Source: Marsupella aquatica
Taxonomy: Eukaryota > Marchantiophyta
Assembly (NCBI GenBank): GCA_973895155.1
Contig: OZ316891.1
Location: 15,934,001 to 15,998,000, forward strand
Reading direction: 5' to 3'
Length of the DNA: 64,000 nucleotides
Part shown: piece by piece, positions 35,618-47,957 of the stretch
How the letters are laid out: each line of letters starts with the position of its first letter
How positions within the stretch are numbered: the stretch's first letter is position 1
Made by a program: the position numbers and the translations under genes
Notes under the pieces: generated by a model
What the model saw: only the letters and a program-made list of their open reading frames with translations
Database searches by the model: none
Told to the model about the DNA's origin: nothing

Positions 35618-36394
35618 CTAATGTCTGGCACGCTTGCCAGACCTGCCTGAGTTGGATTTGGAGCGGCCATCCCGCTGCCTCCCGAGCCGGTTGGCGTCCT
35701 GTTTGAGTAGCTGGACCTGGTCCAGCAGAGATTCATTCTCTTGCTTTGTCGCGTCCATCTCCTTAGCGGCTTCCTGGCATGCCTCTTCCCATTGCTGGGC
35801 GTTGCTTGTCAGCTTGTCCACCAATTGGGCCTGCTTTGTGGCTTCTCCTTGAAGCCGTGCCACTTCCGCCTTTAGGGCGTCTATCTTGGCTGCGTCTTCT
35901 TGGGCCCGGGCGTCGGCCTCCTCCACATCCTTTTGCCAGATGATGGCTTGTCCCTTCATACCGTCAATCTGAGTTTGGAGCCGTGCGATCTCAACATCCT
36001 TCCCAACTCCGGCCTCTTTTGCCAAGGCTGCCCGGGCCCTAGGTTCGGCCACCTGATCTTCTATGGCCGCTACCTGAGGTCAAAGCAGTTGGAGTTCGGT
36101 CTCTTGGGCTGAAACTTTGTCTTTCAGGTGGGTAGACTCAACCCGATATCGCTCTATCCTCTGCATGCCCTCAGCCTATCCATGCCCCGCTCGCACTGTT
36201 GCAACCAATTCCTGGTTGAAGAAGTTGGCCACCTTCCGTGCCATGTACTCCCCGGTATCCCGCGCAATTTGTTGGGAGAAGTCTCCTAGTAACCCTTTCA
36301 AAAGCGTGCTCGGTGCAAAGAGTTCCGGGTACTCTAGATTCCCGTCTAGATTATGCCCACTCGGGTTTGGGCAAGGACAGACCCTAGCTTGCAC
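35618..36394 (-). pseudogene. Coiled-coil frame upstream of gypsy-D
   Basis: One reading frame from 36394 to 35618, about 258 residues, with two in-frame stops (a TAG after VRAGHG and a TGA after LQLL, both one change from a sense codon). The C-terminal 145 residues are a clear long coiled coil (heptad-like IARLQTQIDGMKGQ, ALKAEVARLQGEATKQAQLV) ending in a basic, serine-rich tail (RSKSNSGRSGKRARH). Function unknown. It lies upstream of the gypsy-D primer-binding site, as the frame at 28446-29875 does for gypsy-C. It may be an LTR-borne or extra retrotransposon protein; a captured host exon is the alternative. Confidence 0.5.
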
Positions 36395-36428
36395 AGGAGT
36401 CAGAGTGCTGACGTCCGACCCTTGAAAT

Positions 36429-37943
36429 ATGATGGTAGAGGGGGTTGGGTTTGCATGGGGTGGCTGGTAGTGGTGGACCTAGCCACCCATAGCCCTCGCC
36501 AATCCCAGCACTTGCGCCTAAGTGCCCTTGGTGCCCGAACGCCTCCACGGAATACCTCGAGCAAGCATCCAAGTGCCTCTAGCACCACCTGCGGCCCCTC
36601 CCATACAAAGCCGCACTTGCTCACCTACACAACCGCTACTCAACGGTCCTCATTGTGTGCACAAGAAACCAAGCACCTTGGTAAGTAACCCCTCCGGATC
36701 TAGAACTCGCCAAGTCTAGCATCCTAACTCAAGCTCAACAGACGTTGGTAAATAGGTCAGCGATAGGTCCTCCTGATGCCATAAGCCGGAACCAGAACCC
36801 ACGTCCACTGTCCGTCCAGGACAGCTCCTTCCTTGGGCGCGGCCCAGGTTCCCCCTTGTACCTATCCATCACCAACTGACCGCCCTGACCTCAGGACATG
36901 CTCATGGCCCAATTAGCGTAGCTTGCCCTAAAGCTTGTCCCAAGCTTGTCTCAACACGCCGGGACCAGAACGGCCCCGACTCTAACAACCGCTCCCGGTT
37001 CGCCCCACTAATGGTCTAGGGACCGAGCATCCTTGGGACTCAGCCTCCATACCTACTTGGCCTTACCTCCCCAACGCAAGCTCCCTTGGTGGCTGAACGC
37101 GGCTTGGCTGCTGTTCGGCAGGATTTGGCAAGCGGGCGAGCTAACACCCACAAACCACGAGAACCCATGGCACCCTCGGACCCATCTGAGCTCAGGAGGG
37201 CGTTACCCTCAAGAGCTTTCCAACGCACCCAAGAATTCCTCCAACGGATTTCCCGTTGGGAAGATATCGCCATTTCCGTTTGGCGGTTTCCCTTAGTGTC
37301 GCGACCGCCGCGGCTCACGACTTCGGCTCGCCCTTAGCCCCCAGGGAGACACCACTCCCCTCGTATATGCTTATGGAGACCTGCCACCCCCGGACCAGCT
37401 TTGGTCCCTAAACATTTGGGCCCCAACCCGGATCCCATTGCGCATAATGGGCGCGCCACCAACTGGCAACGCCCATAACTTTCTTGATAGGCATCCGCAA
37501 GCGGAGTGCCTTAGCCCTTTTTCACCGGGCCGACCCAGTGCTCATGCCTAGGCCCTCAGGTCTGATCGCCGCTCGGGGCCCCCGACCGGCCCAACCCAGA
37601 TCGGGCCACAACTTGCGCCCCAAGCGTCCGTTGTCAATGGCGTCAACTCCATTGGCCTTGGGCCCAAGAGGAGCTCACTCCCAAGCCCTCAGAACTCAAA
37701 GTCCATCCGACGGTCCGGACGGCCATCCTTGAGCCCGGCCCATTTCCCCTTGACCCAACCCGCCATAGGCTAGTCCCCAACTTGGCCCCTTGCCTCGCCA
37801 GTGCCACATCTCATTGCCCACAAGTCTCCCCATGCTAAGTCCTCCCCGGATGGCCTATCCGGGCCTAGACCATAAGGGAGCTCGGCGTCGGAGTCAGCGA
37901 CGCCGGAGCTAAGTGTTAAGGTAGTCGAGTTCCGCAACTTGCA
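36429..37943 (-). repeat. Chromovirus 3' LTR, third GC-rich repeat
   Basis: On the minus strand a purine tract AAGGGGGG is followed directly by TGCAAGTTGCGGAACTCG at 37943, the expected border of polypurine tract and 3' LTR. A possible end is at TGATGG (36429 on the plus strand). The core from 36470 matches the arms at 7965-9445 and 15115-16578, so those are probably LTRs of the same family. Length about 1.5 kb. Confidence 0.65.
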
Positions 37944-38376
37944 CCCCCCTTAAAAATGGTCACGTCCGTGTGACCTCAGTAAACGTTCCAACACGCCTAG
38001 ACCACTTTGGGCCTTAAAAATTTTATGAGGTAACAAATGGTTTGCCCATAAGGCTGATGCAAACCAGCTTGGTATGTGCATTCCAAACTTAGGAAATTCC
38101 AACCTATCCCACTTATCCAAGTAGGATACCAGTCCAAATGGGTAAGCTAACTCCAAACTCGTCGGACCCATTGTCCTCCCCTTGGGGTACTCCCCTTTGG
38201 TTCGGACCAGCCCGCCCACAGATGTAAGGCGGGCACCATCAACTTCCACTCGCAAAAAGCAAATCAGCCGCCCAACAACCTCTAGCACCAACGCGATCCA
38301 AATTTATCCTTAAGAGGCCGAGAGGAGTGAAACTAGGATACAACTCACAAAGGTAGCTACAGCTGCCTGTACCAGT

Positions 38377-38858
38377 TCACAATGGCGGTAGGCCGCTTCG
38401 CTTACGATAGCTTCCAAGGATCTCTGAGGCATTACCCAAATTTTCCTCCGGTTCCCAAGTACTCTCAACCTGATCATAGCCAGCCCACTTCACCAAATAC
38501 TCTAAGATTTGCCTTCCCAACTTGCGTTTGTAACGGTGGCCCAGAATTGCCTCCACCTCAAACTCCTCCGCGTCCTCCACCAGCATGGCGTCCGGACGCA
38601 AGGCCTGATCCCGATTGGGATCATCGTCTTTGACAAACTTCTTGAGCCGGCTAACATGGTAGCTTTTGCCCACGTCCATTTCCTTGGGTGTCTCCAACAC
38701 CACCGAAACCGGATTATCCTTGTGGGCCCATCGTATGATGCGATAGGGCCCCGCATATCTGGGAGCCAGCTTCCTACTTATGTTCCCGTGGTATTGCTCT
38801 GGTCTCAACTGCAACCAGACGCTCTCCCCAATTTCAAAGCTTACCTGGTGTGATGCCT
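38377..38858 (-). pseudogene. Chromovirus integrase C-terminus with chromodomain (fragment)
   Basis: Open from 38856 to 38377 with the gypsy integrase tail SFEIGESVWLQLRPEQY, KLAPRYAGPYRI and SYHVSRLKKFV, then a chromodomain: VEAILGHRYKRK, LEYLVKWAGYDQVESTWEPE and ENLGNASEIL. The chromodomain targets insertion to modified histones in this group (chromoviruses, Ty3/gypsy). Everything upstream (gag, RT, integrase core) is missing; the frame ends at about 38858. The LTR follows 430 bp downstream. Confidence 0.9.
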
Positions 38859-39413
38859 AGCCAGGAATCATTAGGCCAGTTTAAATAGTAAAATCAGGAG
38901 TGTACCCTAGGAAACACCTTAGTATAGTAAAAAAAATAGGGAAAATATAAACAATTAAGGGTGACTATGGAAACCGAGCTGAGGCCGAAAGTAAGGACGT
39001 CGGGGGCCATCAACAAAGAATGGCTTCTTCCAAAACACCTGCACAAACCCGCACATAGGAGAAATGATCGATTTCTTGCGGGTGACCATGCATTGCAACT
39101 TGTCGAGGCAGAGATCGGCAAGGCACAGGTCTATCTGGCGGAGAGGCCAGACCCAAGCCGGGACTACAATGGGTACCTCCTCACCCAACTAAAGAAGATT
39201 TTGAAGGAGGAATAGCTGGTGATCGGCATGGGAAGCATGTCCCGCCTTGGCTATCATATGCCGTTGTTGTGCCGGTATGCCCGAAGTCAGATATTTGCCC
39301 CGGTACTTCCCCTGCAGGCAAGAGCACCAGAGGAGGTTCCGAAACCAAGGCCGGCAAAAGAGAAACCGACCCAGCCCGACAGTCCTACAATCGAGCAGGT
39401 GTTTAGGCTGAGG
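38859..39413. other. Unassigned island with an 84-codon frame
   Basis: Lies between the truncated chromovirus and the second duplicate. The plus-strand frame at 38961-39215 (with words such as INKEWLLPKHLHKPAHRRN and DPSRDYNGYLLTQLKKILKEE) has protein-like composition but no family I know. The sequence is cut at 39413 by the duplication breakpoint. Confidence 0.3.
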
Positions 39414-40649
39414 AATTTCTCAATGGCACACTCATTGGAAAGCTAGAGTAAAATTAGAAACTCATCATCTTCTTAGTACACAAAATCTATCAATGTTAGG
39501 TTCATTGGAAAGTCAAAGAAATTTGGATACTCATGATCTCTCTAATTCTTGACGAATACTCCCAATGGCACACTTTAGAAAGCTAGAGAGATTGAAAATC
39601 TCATGATCTCCTCAGTACCGTGACAAAATCTGACATGAAATTTTTCAATGTTGGACTCAATGTTGGAAAGCTAAAAAAACTCATGAACTCATGATCAAAA
39701 TTTCTTATTGTCACACTCATTGAAAATGCCAGGAAATTCAAAAACTCATTTGGAATTTGACAAAATTTGTCAATTTGAAACTCATTGGAAACTCTTTCTC
39801 GATTAAGAGATGTTACAATCTCTTCACCGTCACAAACTTAGCCGTTGCAAATTGATTTATTTGATTGCATTGCCATCATTTGTCTGCAATGCTTGCTTCC
39901 TAGTTTGAATTGTTTGCATCCCTCTAGTCTTCAATTGAAGCTCACTCTGAACACAGTTTGACGCCAAATGCAACCTTTATGTTGAAGAAACAATTGTTGA
40001 TCTTCCCCTCACACCATAACTTTCTTAAATAAGAAAATTACAAAACCTTCATATGAAGTGATGACTCGTCCATTTTGTGCATTCTTCCCACCAAAATAAC
40101 AAGCGCTCCTTTGCCAACAGCTGAGTGTTGTCCTCCAGTTTGTCTTGTGATAGTATTGCTCAATGTAAGTCACAAACGATCAATCAGAAATGGTAGAAAC
40201 ACAATTTCTCCAATGTGTAAGCGAAAATAATCAAAAAACTCAATTCCTCCAATTCAACCTTCCATTTGATAAACCAAAGAGATTATCTCAACCAGATCAA
40301 TCTACTCTATCTTTTGAGTGTTCTCTTTTGTATTGCACACACCAAGACCACCAGGAGACTCAAAACCATTGGTTACCTCCTTGCTGAAAATTGATTTCAC
40401 TTCATCACACACACATTCCTTAGATGAACATGGGGGTCCACGGATTAATTGGCACTATTATGTCTCCACTAGCTAAGCCAATCATTTTTAAACCTCATAA
40501 TTTCCAACTCACGAGTAACAGCCACCATCAGTAGTATCTTTCTTGTAAACAAGTTAATACCATAGTTTGGAGTGCTTTGTACCAGATTCATTCTGCAACC
40601 CTTTCTATGGATCTAAATTGCCACACAATGAGTAAAGATGCAATGATTC

Positions 40650-40673
40650 CCTAAACTCTAAACCCTAAACCCT
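40650..40673. repeat. Telomere-like run, second copy
   Basis: Same sequence as at 7807-7830. Confidence 0.6.
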
Positions 40674-40807
40674 CATCCCCAGAATATGTCCCTTTTGTAG
40701 AGTAAGCCCTCATCCCCGTAATATATCCCTTTTGAAATGGTGGCTGAAGCGGAGTTGTAGGATGTGTTGGTAAGTATAAAGTATTATCTTATTCCTTGTT
40801 GGTTTAA

Positions 40808-42288
40808 GTGGTGGACCTTACCACCCAGCGCCCTCACCAATCCCAACACTCACGCCTTTGTGCCCTTGGTGCCCGAACGCCTCTACGGAATACCTCAAGC
40901 AAGCAACCTAGTGCCCCTTGCACCGCCAGCGGCCCCTCCCATACGAAGCCGCACTTGCTCTCTAACACGACCGCTACTCAACGGTCCTCCCTATCTGCAC
41001 AAGCAACCAAGCACCTCGGTAAGTAACCCTTTAGGATCTAGAACTCGCCAAGTCTAGCATCCTAACTCAAGCTCAATAGACGTTGGTAAATAGGTCAGCG
41101 ATAGGTCCTCTCGATGCCATAAGCCGGAACCAGAGCCCACGCCCACTGTTCGTCCAAAACAGCTCCTTCCTTGGGCGCGGCCCGGGTACCCCCTTGTACC
41201 TATCCATCACCAACTAACCGTCCTGACCTCAGGACATGCTCATGGCCCAAATAGCGTAGCTTGTCCTAAAGGTTGTCCCAACACGTCGGGACCAGAACGG
41301 CCCCGACTCTAGTAACCGCTCCCGGTTCGCCCCACTGGTGGTCTAGGGGCCGAGCACCCTTGGAACTCAGCCTCCACACCTACTTGGCCTTGCCTCCCCA
41401 ATGCAAGCTCCCTTGGAAGACTGAACACGGCTTGGCTGCTGTTCGGCAAGATTTGGCAAGCGGGCGAGCTAACACCCGCAAACCACGAGAACCCACGGCA
41501 CCCCCAGACCCAGATGAGCTCAGGAGGGCGTATCCTTCTTCAAGAGCTTTCCAACGCACCTAAGAAGTCCTCCAACGGACTTCCCGTTAGGAAGATATCA
41601 CCATTTCCATTTGACCGTTTCCCTTAGTGTCGCGACCGCCGCGGCTCACGATTTCGGCTCGCCCTTAGCCCCCAGAGAGACACCACTCCCCTCATATATG
41701 TTTCTGGAGACCTGCCACCCCCGGACCAACTTTGGTCCCTAAACATTTGGCCCCCAACCCGGATCCCATCGCGCATAATGGGCGCGCCACCAACTGGCAA
41801 CGCCCATAACTTTCTTGATAGGCATCCGCAAGCGGAGTGCCTTAGCTCATTGTGACTGGGCCAACCCAGTGCTCATGCCTGGGCCCTCAGGTCTGATTGC
41901 CGCTCGGGATCCCCGACCGGCCCAACCCGGATTGGGCCACAACTTACGCCCCAAGCGTCCTTTGCCAATGGCGTCAACTCCATTGGCCTTGGGCCCAAGA
42001 GGAGCTCACTCCCAAGCCCTCACAACTCAAAGTCCATCCGGAGGTCCGGACGGCCATCATTGAGCCCGGCCCATTTTCCCTTGACCCGACCAGCCATAGG
42101 CTAGTCCAAGTCCTTAGTGTGTGCCCCCAGCTTGGCTCCTTGCCTCGCTAGACCCACGTCTCATTGCCCACAAGTCTCCCAATGCTAAGTCCTCCCCTGA
42201 TGGCCTGTCCGGGCCTGGACCATAAGGGAGCTCGGCGTCGGAGTCACCGACGCCGGAGCTAAGTGTTAAGGTAGTCGAGTTCCGCGAC
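40808..42288 (-). repeat. GC-rich LTR-like repeat, left arm in right duplicate
   Basis: Copy of 7965-9445 with few substitutions, in the same orientation. Confidence 0.6.
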
Positions 42289-43352
42289 TGTTTACCTTGG
42301 ACTCTTTGAGTGAAAGAGTTAATGTTTGTCCAGGTTAGCAGTTTGGTGGTGGGTGTGTAAGTTAGTTACCACCTAAGTTCTTTACTAGCATCACGAGTAA
42401 AGTTACATCATCAATTATCAATCGTTTCCGTCAGTCGACCTGATATCAGTCGCCACATCATCTCAGAGAGGCCGCCAAGATGTGGAGCCAAAAAAAAATG
42501 CGAAAAAAAAAATTCATTTTTTTTCTCAAAATTTAATGAATAAAAAAAATTGAAATTTTTTTGACTCTGGGTGTCCGTACCGTACGGACATCACTTCTCG
42601 TCGGGGCCAGGGGATATGGCCAGGCGTCCGTACGGTACAGACACCAAATTTCGTAAACTTTTTTTTTCAATTTTTTTTCATTTTGAATTTTTCAAGAAAA
42701 TAATTTTTAATTTTTTTTCTCACTTTTTTGTCCGTACGCTGATCTCGGCGAGGTCAGCTGAGATTGAGTCAATCTCAGCTACCTAGCTGAGATGCGTGGA
42801 AGTGCAAAGTCATCATCTCAACTGCTCAACTGAGATTCAAAATAATTTCAGCAGAAAAACTGATAATTGATGATCCTCGCTAGCCCTAGCATCACTCAAC
42901 CAAAAGATGTTATTTTTTGGCACTCTCGGTTGTTACTTGGCCCAGGGTAGAGCATCTCTTCACAGTGTAACACAACTTGGGCAAAGATCTTTGCAGTGCA
43001 AGCATAGTAGCAGTAGAGCATGGTAACATCAATTGCCAAGAGATAGACGGTGCCTAATGTTGGAAACCATCAGCTCAGACTAGACAACAATGCAGAACAT
43101 GAGGATGCACACAATCTCATACTACACCTACAAGACACCAATGATGGAGAAACTCTTGAAGGATCCATAGCTCATGAGAAAGAATATGTGAAAAATAAGG
43201 GAGAGAATGTTCTTCCTCCAACCTATACCCCCCAAGGGGGACTAAGATGTGTGGGCCCAAATAAGTAGATTTTATCCTAAACTAACCAAAGGTCAACTAA
43301 CTCTAGTAAGGCCAAACTAACTAAAGCCAAGAACTTGAGTCAATTCCTAACA
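42289..43352 (-). repeat. Copia-A 3' LTR, right duplicate
   Basis: Equivalent of 9446-10509, including the inserted 491-bp element. Confidence 0.5.
42395..42885. mobile_element. 491-bp MITE-like element, right duplicate
   Basis: Same insertion as 9552-10042, with CTAGCATCAC on both sides. One of its GTCCGTAC palindromes carries a point change. Confidence 0.75.
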
Positions 43353-43419
43353 ATCTCCACCTTGACTCCAGTTCACACAATGAGTCAGGTGATAAACAAT
43401 ATGTAACTAAGTAACATAT

Positions 43420-45262
43420 TTACATAGTCTCCGGTTTGGCCCTAACATTAATAATATCCACACAATGACTAAAGCAACTGGTAGATAAAACTTTGGTAAG
43501 CATGTTTGTCGCATTCTCCTCTGAAGCCACCTTCTCCAAAAAAATCTGTTTTGTCTCAATTACCTCATGGATAAAGTGATAACGAATATCAACATGCTTT
43601 GTCCTAGCATGGAACGCAGGGTTCTTAGCCAGATACAAAGCACTTTGACTATCACACAACAGCACTGGTCTTTCAAGTGAAAGACCCATATCATGCATTC
43701 ACCAATTTTTGTAACTAACCAGATCAGCTCCTTGGTTGTCTCGCAGCCACATACTCAACCTCACCAGTAGACAATGCAACACACGATTGAGTTGCCAACT
43801 TCCAACTTATACAACCTTCACCCAACATAAACACATAGCCTGAAGTAGACTTTTTGTTATCCAAGTTATCAGCATAATCTGAATTTGCTTTCCCATCAAA
43901 TAGAATCCCACAATCTAAGGTATCTTTCAGATACCGCAAAACCCACTTCACTGCTTCCCAGTGAAGTTTACCAGGGTTTGTCATAAATCTAATCAAAATG
44001 CTAACAACGTGGGCAATGTCAGGTCTAGTGCATGTCATTGCATACATCAAACTACCCACAACACTATCATAGGGAACTTGTTTCATCGCTAGTGTATCAC
44101 TCTCACTAGAAGGGCAACCATTCTTTGAGAGTTTGAAGTGGGAAGCCAATGGAGTACCAACTGGTTTTGCATTCTTCATTCCATACTTGGCAAGTACCTT
44201 CTCCAAATATTGCTTTTGAGACAACCATAATTGTCACTGTTTCCTATCACAATGAATCTCCATCCCTAGAATCTTCTTGGCCTGACCCAAGTCCTTCATT
44301 GAAAACTCCTTACTCAACATTGCTCTTAGATGGGAAACATCAAACTTATTCTCATCCAGGATCAGCATGTCATCCACGTATAGTGCCAGCACAATGTAAC
44401 TAAAATATGAGCAATTCTTTACCTCCTTCATGTAAATACAATAATCATGTTTACTCCGCGTGAATCCCTGAGACAACATGAAGGAATTTGCTTGTTCCAC
44501 TATCTGGGACTCTGTTTCAATTTGTATAACGAGTGCAAGAGCTGACATACCAAAATGTTTGGTCTTCTCATCAATAAAATCTAGAGGTTGAGTCATATAA
44601 ACCTCCACATCAAGAAATCCATGCAGGAAAGCATTAATTACTTCCATCTGATCTAACTCAAGATCATAGAATGCCACAATTGCAAGTAAAACACAGATAG
44701 TAGCGAGTTTGACAACTAGTGAGAAAATCTCTGTGTATTCCAAACCCTCCTTCTCGGTATACCCTTTGGCCACAAGGCATGCCTTGTAAGTGCCATCTTG
44801 CTTCTTCTTGTACAACCATCTACACATAACCAATGTCTTCCCGCGAGGCATGTCAATTAAGCTCCAAGTTGAATTCTTTTTCAAAGAATTCATCTCCTTC
44901 AACATTGCCTCCATCCACTTATCATTTTCTGGAGAGACCATAGTTTCTTCATAGCTAGACGGGTCTCCATCTTCAGTGAGCAAAATAAAACCGGGATCAT
45001 CATTGTGCTCAACTACAAGAACACGAGGATCTGCAAAACTAAATCTATCAGGGGGTTGGCCAAGATTGGCCCTTATGAAGTGCCTCAATTGAGGAACTGC
45101 ACCTCTACCAAAGGTTCCAGTAACTTCCTCGGCACCATCAAGCTCCACCATAGTGGGTTCCTCCACCTGCTCCTCCTGATTATCCTGGGGTCTTGACAAC
45201 CATTCTTTGTCAAAAATAACATTTTTACTAACAATTGCCTTGCAATCGATAGGATCCCACAA
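43420..45262 (-). pseudogene. Copia-A reverse transcriptase and RNase H, right duplicate
   Basis: Same organisation and the same breaks as 10577-12419, with LYVDDM and the RNase H words CDSQSALYLAKNP and TKHVDIRYHFI. A few substitutions are private to this copy, such as H-to-Y in the RNase H segment. Confidence 0.92.
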
Positions 45263-46052
45263 TTTATAGCCCTTCTACCCAAGACTAAAGCCTAGAAAAA
45301 TATATTTTTTTAGACTTGGGATCCAATTTAGACCTGTGTCTGCTCAATGTGAACATAGGCAGCACACCCAAAAACTTGGAGTCTAGAGTAATTTGCAGGT
45401 CTCTTATACCACAACTCAAATGGAGTCTACATCAACTTACTATTGTGCGGTGACAGGTTGTAAATGTATGCACCTTGGTTGATACCATCAACCCAAAAAT
45501 TATTGGGCACCTTGGACTTATATAGCATGTTGTGTGCTTTCTCTGGTGATGTCCAATTCAACCATTCTACACCTCTATTTGCTGTGAGGTCTCCGGTACA
45601 ATGTAATGACGCCTGAGGCCATGGTCCTAACCAAATTGGTCAAACCCATTGGACTTATACTCGCCACCATTATATGACCAAACACACTTTAACTCCTTCC
45701 CAGTTTGTAGCTCCACCATGGCCTTCCACTCCTTGAAGATCTCAAACACTTGAGACTTTTCCTTCATGTAGTACAACCAACACATTCGAGAGTAATCATC
45801 AATAAATGTCACAAAATATCTTGTTCCATCCAACGACAACTCGGGCACTGGACCCCAAACATCCAAATGTACATACTCAAAAATCTTATGAGAATGGTAT
45901 GAACTGGAACTGAAACTCACTCTCCTTTGCTTGCCGTGGATGCAATCTTCATTGAAAGAGAGTATACCAAATTGAGCGTCTTGCAACAAATCTCTATTTT
46001 TGATGGTTGTCAATCCTTTACCACTCAAGTGCCCCAACCGTGCATGCCACAA
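45263..46052 (-). pseudogene. Copia-A integrase, right duplicate
   Basis: Same as 12420-13209, including the catalytic SYNGGEY change. Confidence 0.85.
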
Positions 46053-46275
46053 ATCTATGGCTTCTGTGCGACAGATGTTGAGGGTGCTTCAATTGAAGTG
46101 GTCAAAGATGACTATACGACATATGTCGCCACTGCATCCGAACATTCCACCATAGAATCCACATGCCTCACTCGAGGAGCAATGACATCTGCTTGCAAGA
46201 TGTACAAATTATTCTACCATAGCGCGTTAATGAAAGATACATCACCTTTGATGACAAAGAGTGCACCGTCACGTG

Positions 46276-46612
46276 GGGTATAACCACCGTGCCAGGAAAC
46301 AGTAAAAAGGAAACAGCAAACTGTAAACAGTACACAGCAAATGGATGCAAAATTTTGATTTTTTTTGAATTATTTTTTGGAATTTGTTTTTTGGAATTTG
46401 TTTTTTGGTTTGTATTTTTGACATTTTTTTACTAGCGCCCCAAGCTAGTAATAGTAGCGTCTGGCGCTAGCCAAAAATGATCGTTTTAAAAAATATTTTG
46501 AAATTTTTGAGTTTTAATGAGAAATTTTTTATATTTCATTTTTGCTCGTAACAGTAAAATTTTGCTCATAACAGGAATCATTTTCCTGTTTCCTGGCACG
46601 GTGTAAAGCCTT
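46276..46612. mobile_element. 337-bp MITE with transposon-type ends, right duplicate
   Basis: Same insertion as 13433-13769, flanked by GTCACGTG and carrying the same two palindromes. Confidence 0.8.
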
Positions 46613-47739
46613 GTCACGTGCAATGAAATGAGATCCACCAGCTTCTAGAGCACCCAGGGAACCCAAATTCTTAAAGATGTCTGGTATGTGCCTCAGTTGT
46701 GTTAGTGCTAGCACAACACCATCAAACATCCGGAGTGATAGTCTCCGTGCCAACGATCGCACATCGGACACCATTTCCAATTTCCACAATACCAGTACAT
46801 TGGAGAAATACAATTGCGTTGGACACACGCAATAAGAGGAACCTGAATCCAACATCCATTTATTGTCATACACACAATTCACAACACAGATACATAGCAC
46901 TTCAGTGGTATCCTCATTTTCAGCAATCACAATCCAGCTGATGAGGAGGACGCACCATTGGAAGCAGGATACTTCTCCTTTGACAAAGAAGGATAATTCC
47001 ACTTGGTGTGGCCCTTCTCATGGCAATGCCAGCACTGAATTTCTTGCTACGGGACTTAGATTTAGATCTACCTTGAGATTTGGATCTAGACTGGTCTGTA
47101 GTACGCTTTGTTGATCTTCCTCTAACCATTAAGGCAGTAGATTTATCTCCACAATCAAAAAGGTGTCGCTTGCTCCATTCTACAAGAACGGTAGCCTTCA
47201 CCATATCCAATTTCAACGTAGTCTTGTCATGTGTGATGACTGTTACCAATGTCAAAAAACTCTTTGGAAGTGACATCAACAAACGCATGGCAAGATAGTC
47301 ATTGGTCAACTTATCTCCCACCGTGGTCACCTCGTGCACAATCTCATCAAAGAGACTCAAATGATCATGCATGTTTCCACCATCCTTCCACTTCAACTTG
47401 AACAACCACTCCAACTGATAAATATGAGTCAATAGTCAACAAAGTACTCCCGTATGGCTGAGTAAGCATTTCCCAGATCTTCTTGGCATTCCGATCCATC
47501 CCCAACACGTTCTTGAGAATGTTGTTGGCCAAGAACAACTCAATTGTACTACACGCCTGCACCAACATGTCTTCCCACTCCTCATCTGCTAGAGTCAAGG
47601 GCTTCACTCCAGTGACGGTCTTCTCAAGGACCTGCTAAATCAGCACGTTGGTCACCTTCCAAGTCTAGAGGCTAAAGCTGACTTTCCCGTCAAACTTCTC
47701 CACCTCAAAATTTGACGCTGCAAGCTTTTGTGAAGCCAT
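46613..47739 (-). pseudogene. Copia-A Gag and protease, right duplicate
   Basis: Same as 13770-14896 with the same nonsense codons and frameshifts. The zinc knuckle lacks its fourth ligand here as well. Confidence 0.87.
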
Positions 47740-47957
47740 GGATGCTTCCTCAAACACACAGGAAACACAAGTAATAAACGACCTCCACTCAAAAATTTAC
47801 CAAAATTGAGAGTTGGCAAATTTGAGTTCTGAATGCACTAGCGTAACCAATTTTTTCAAACTGACTTTAATAAGAAAGTTATTGGCAAAAACATTTTTCG
47901 GTTTGCTCTTGGTTCAACCCTACTTAGGATCACCCTTGGGGCGAGGTTGCTTCAAGT

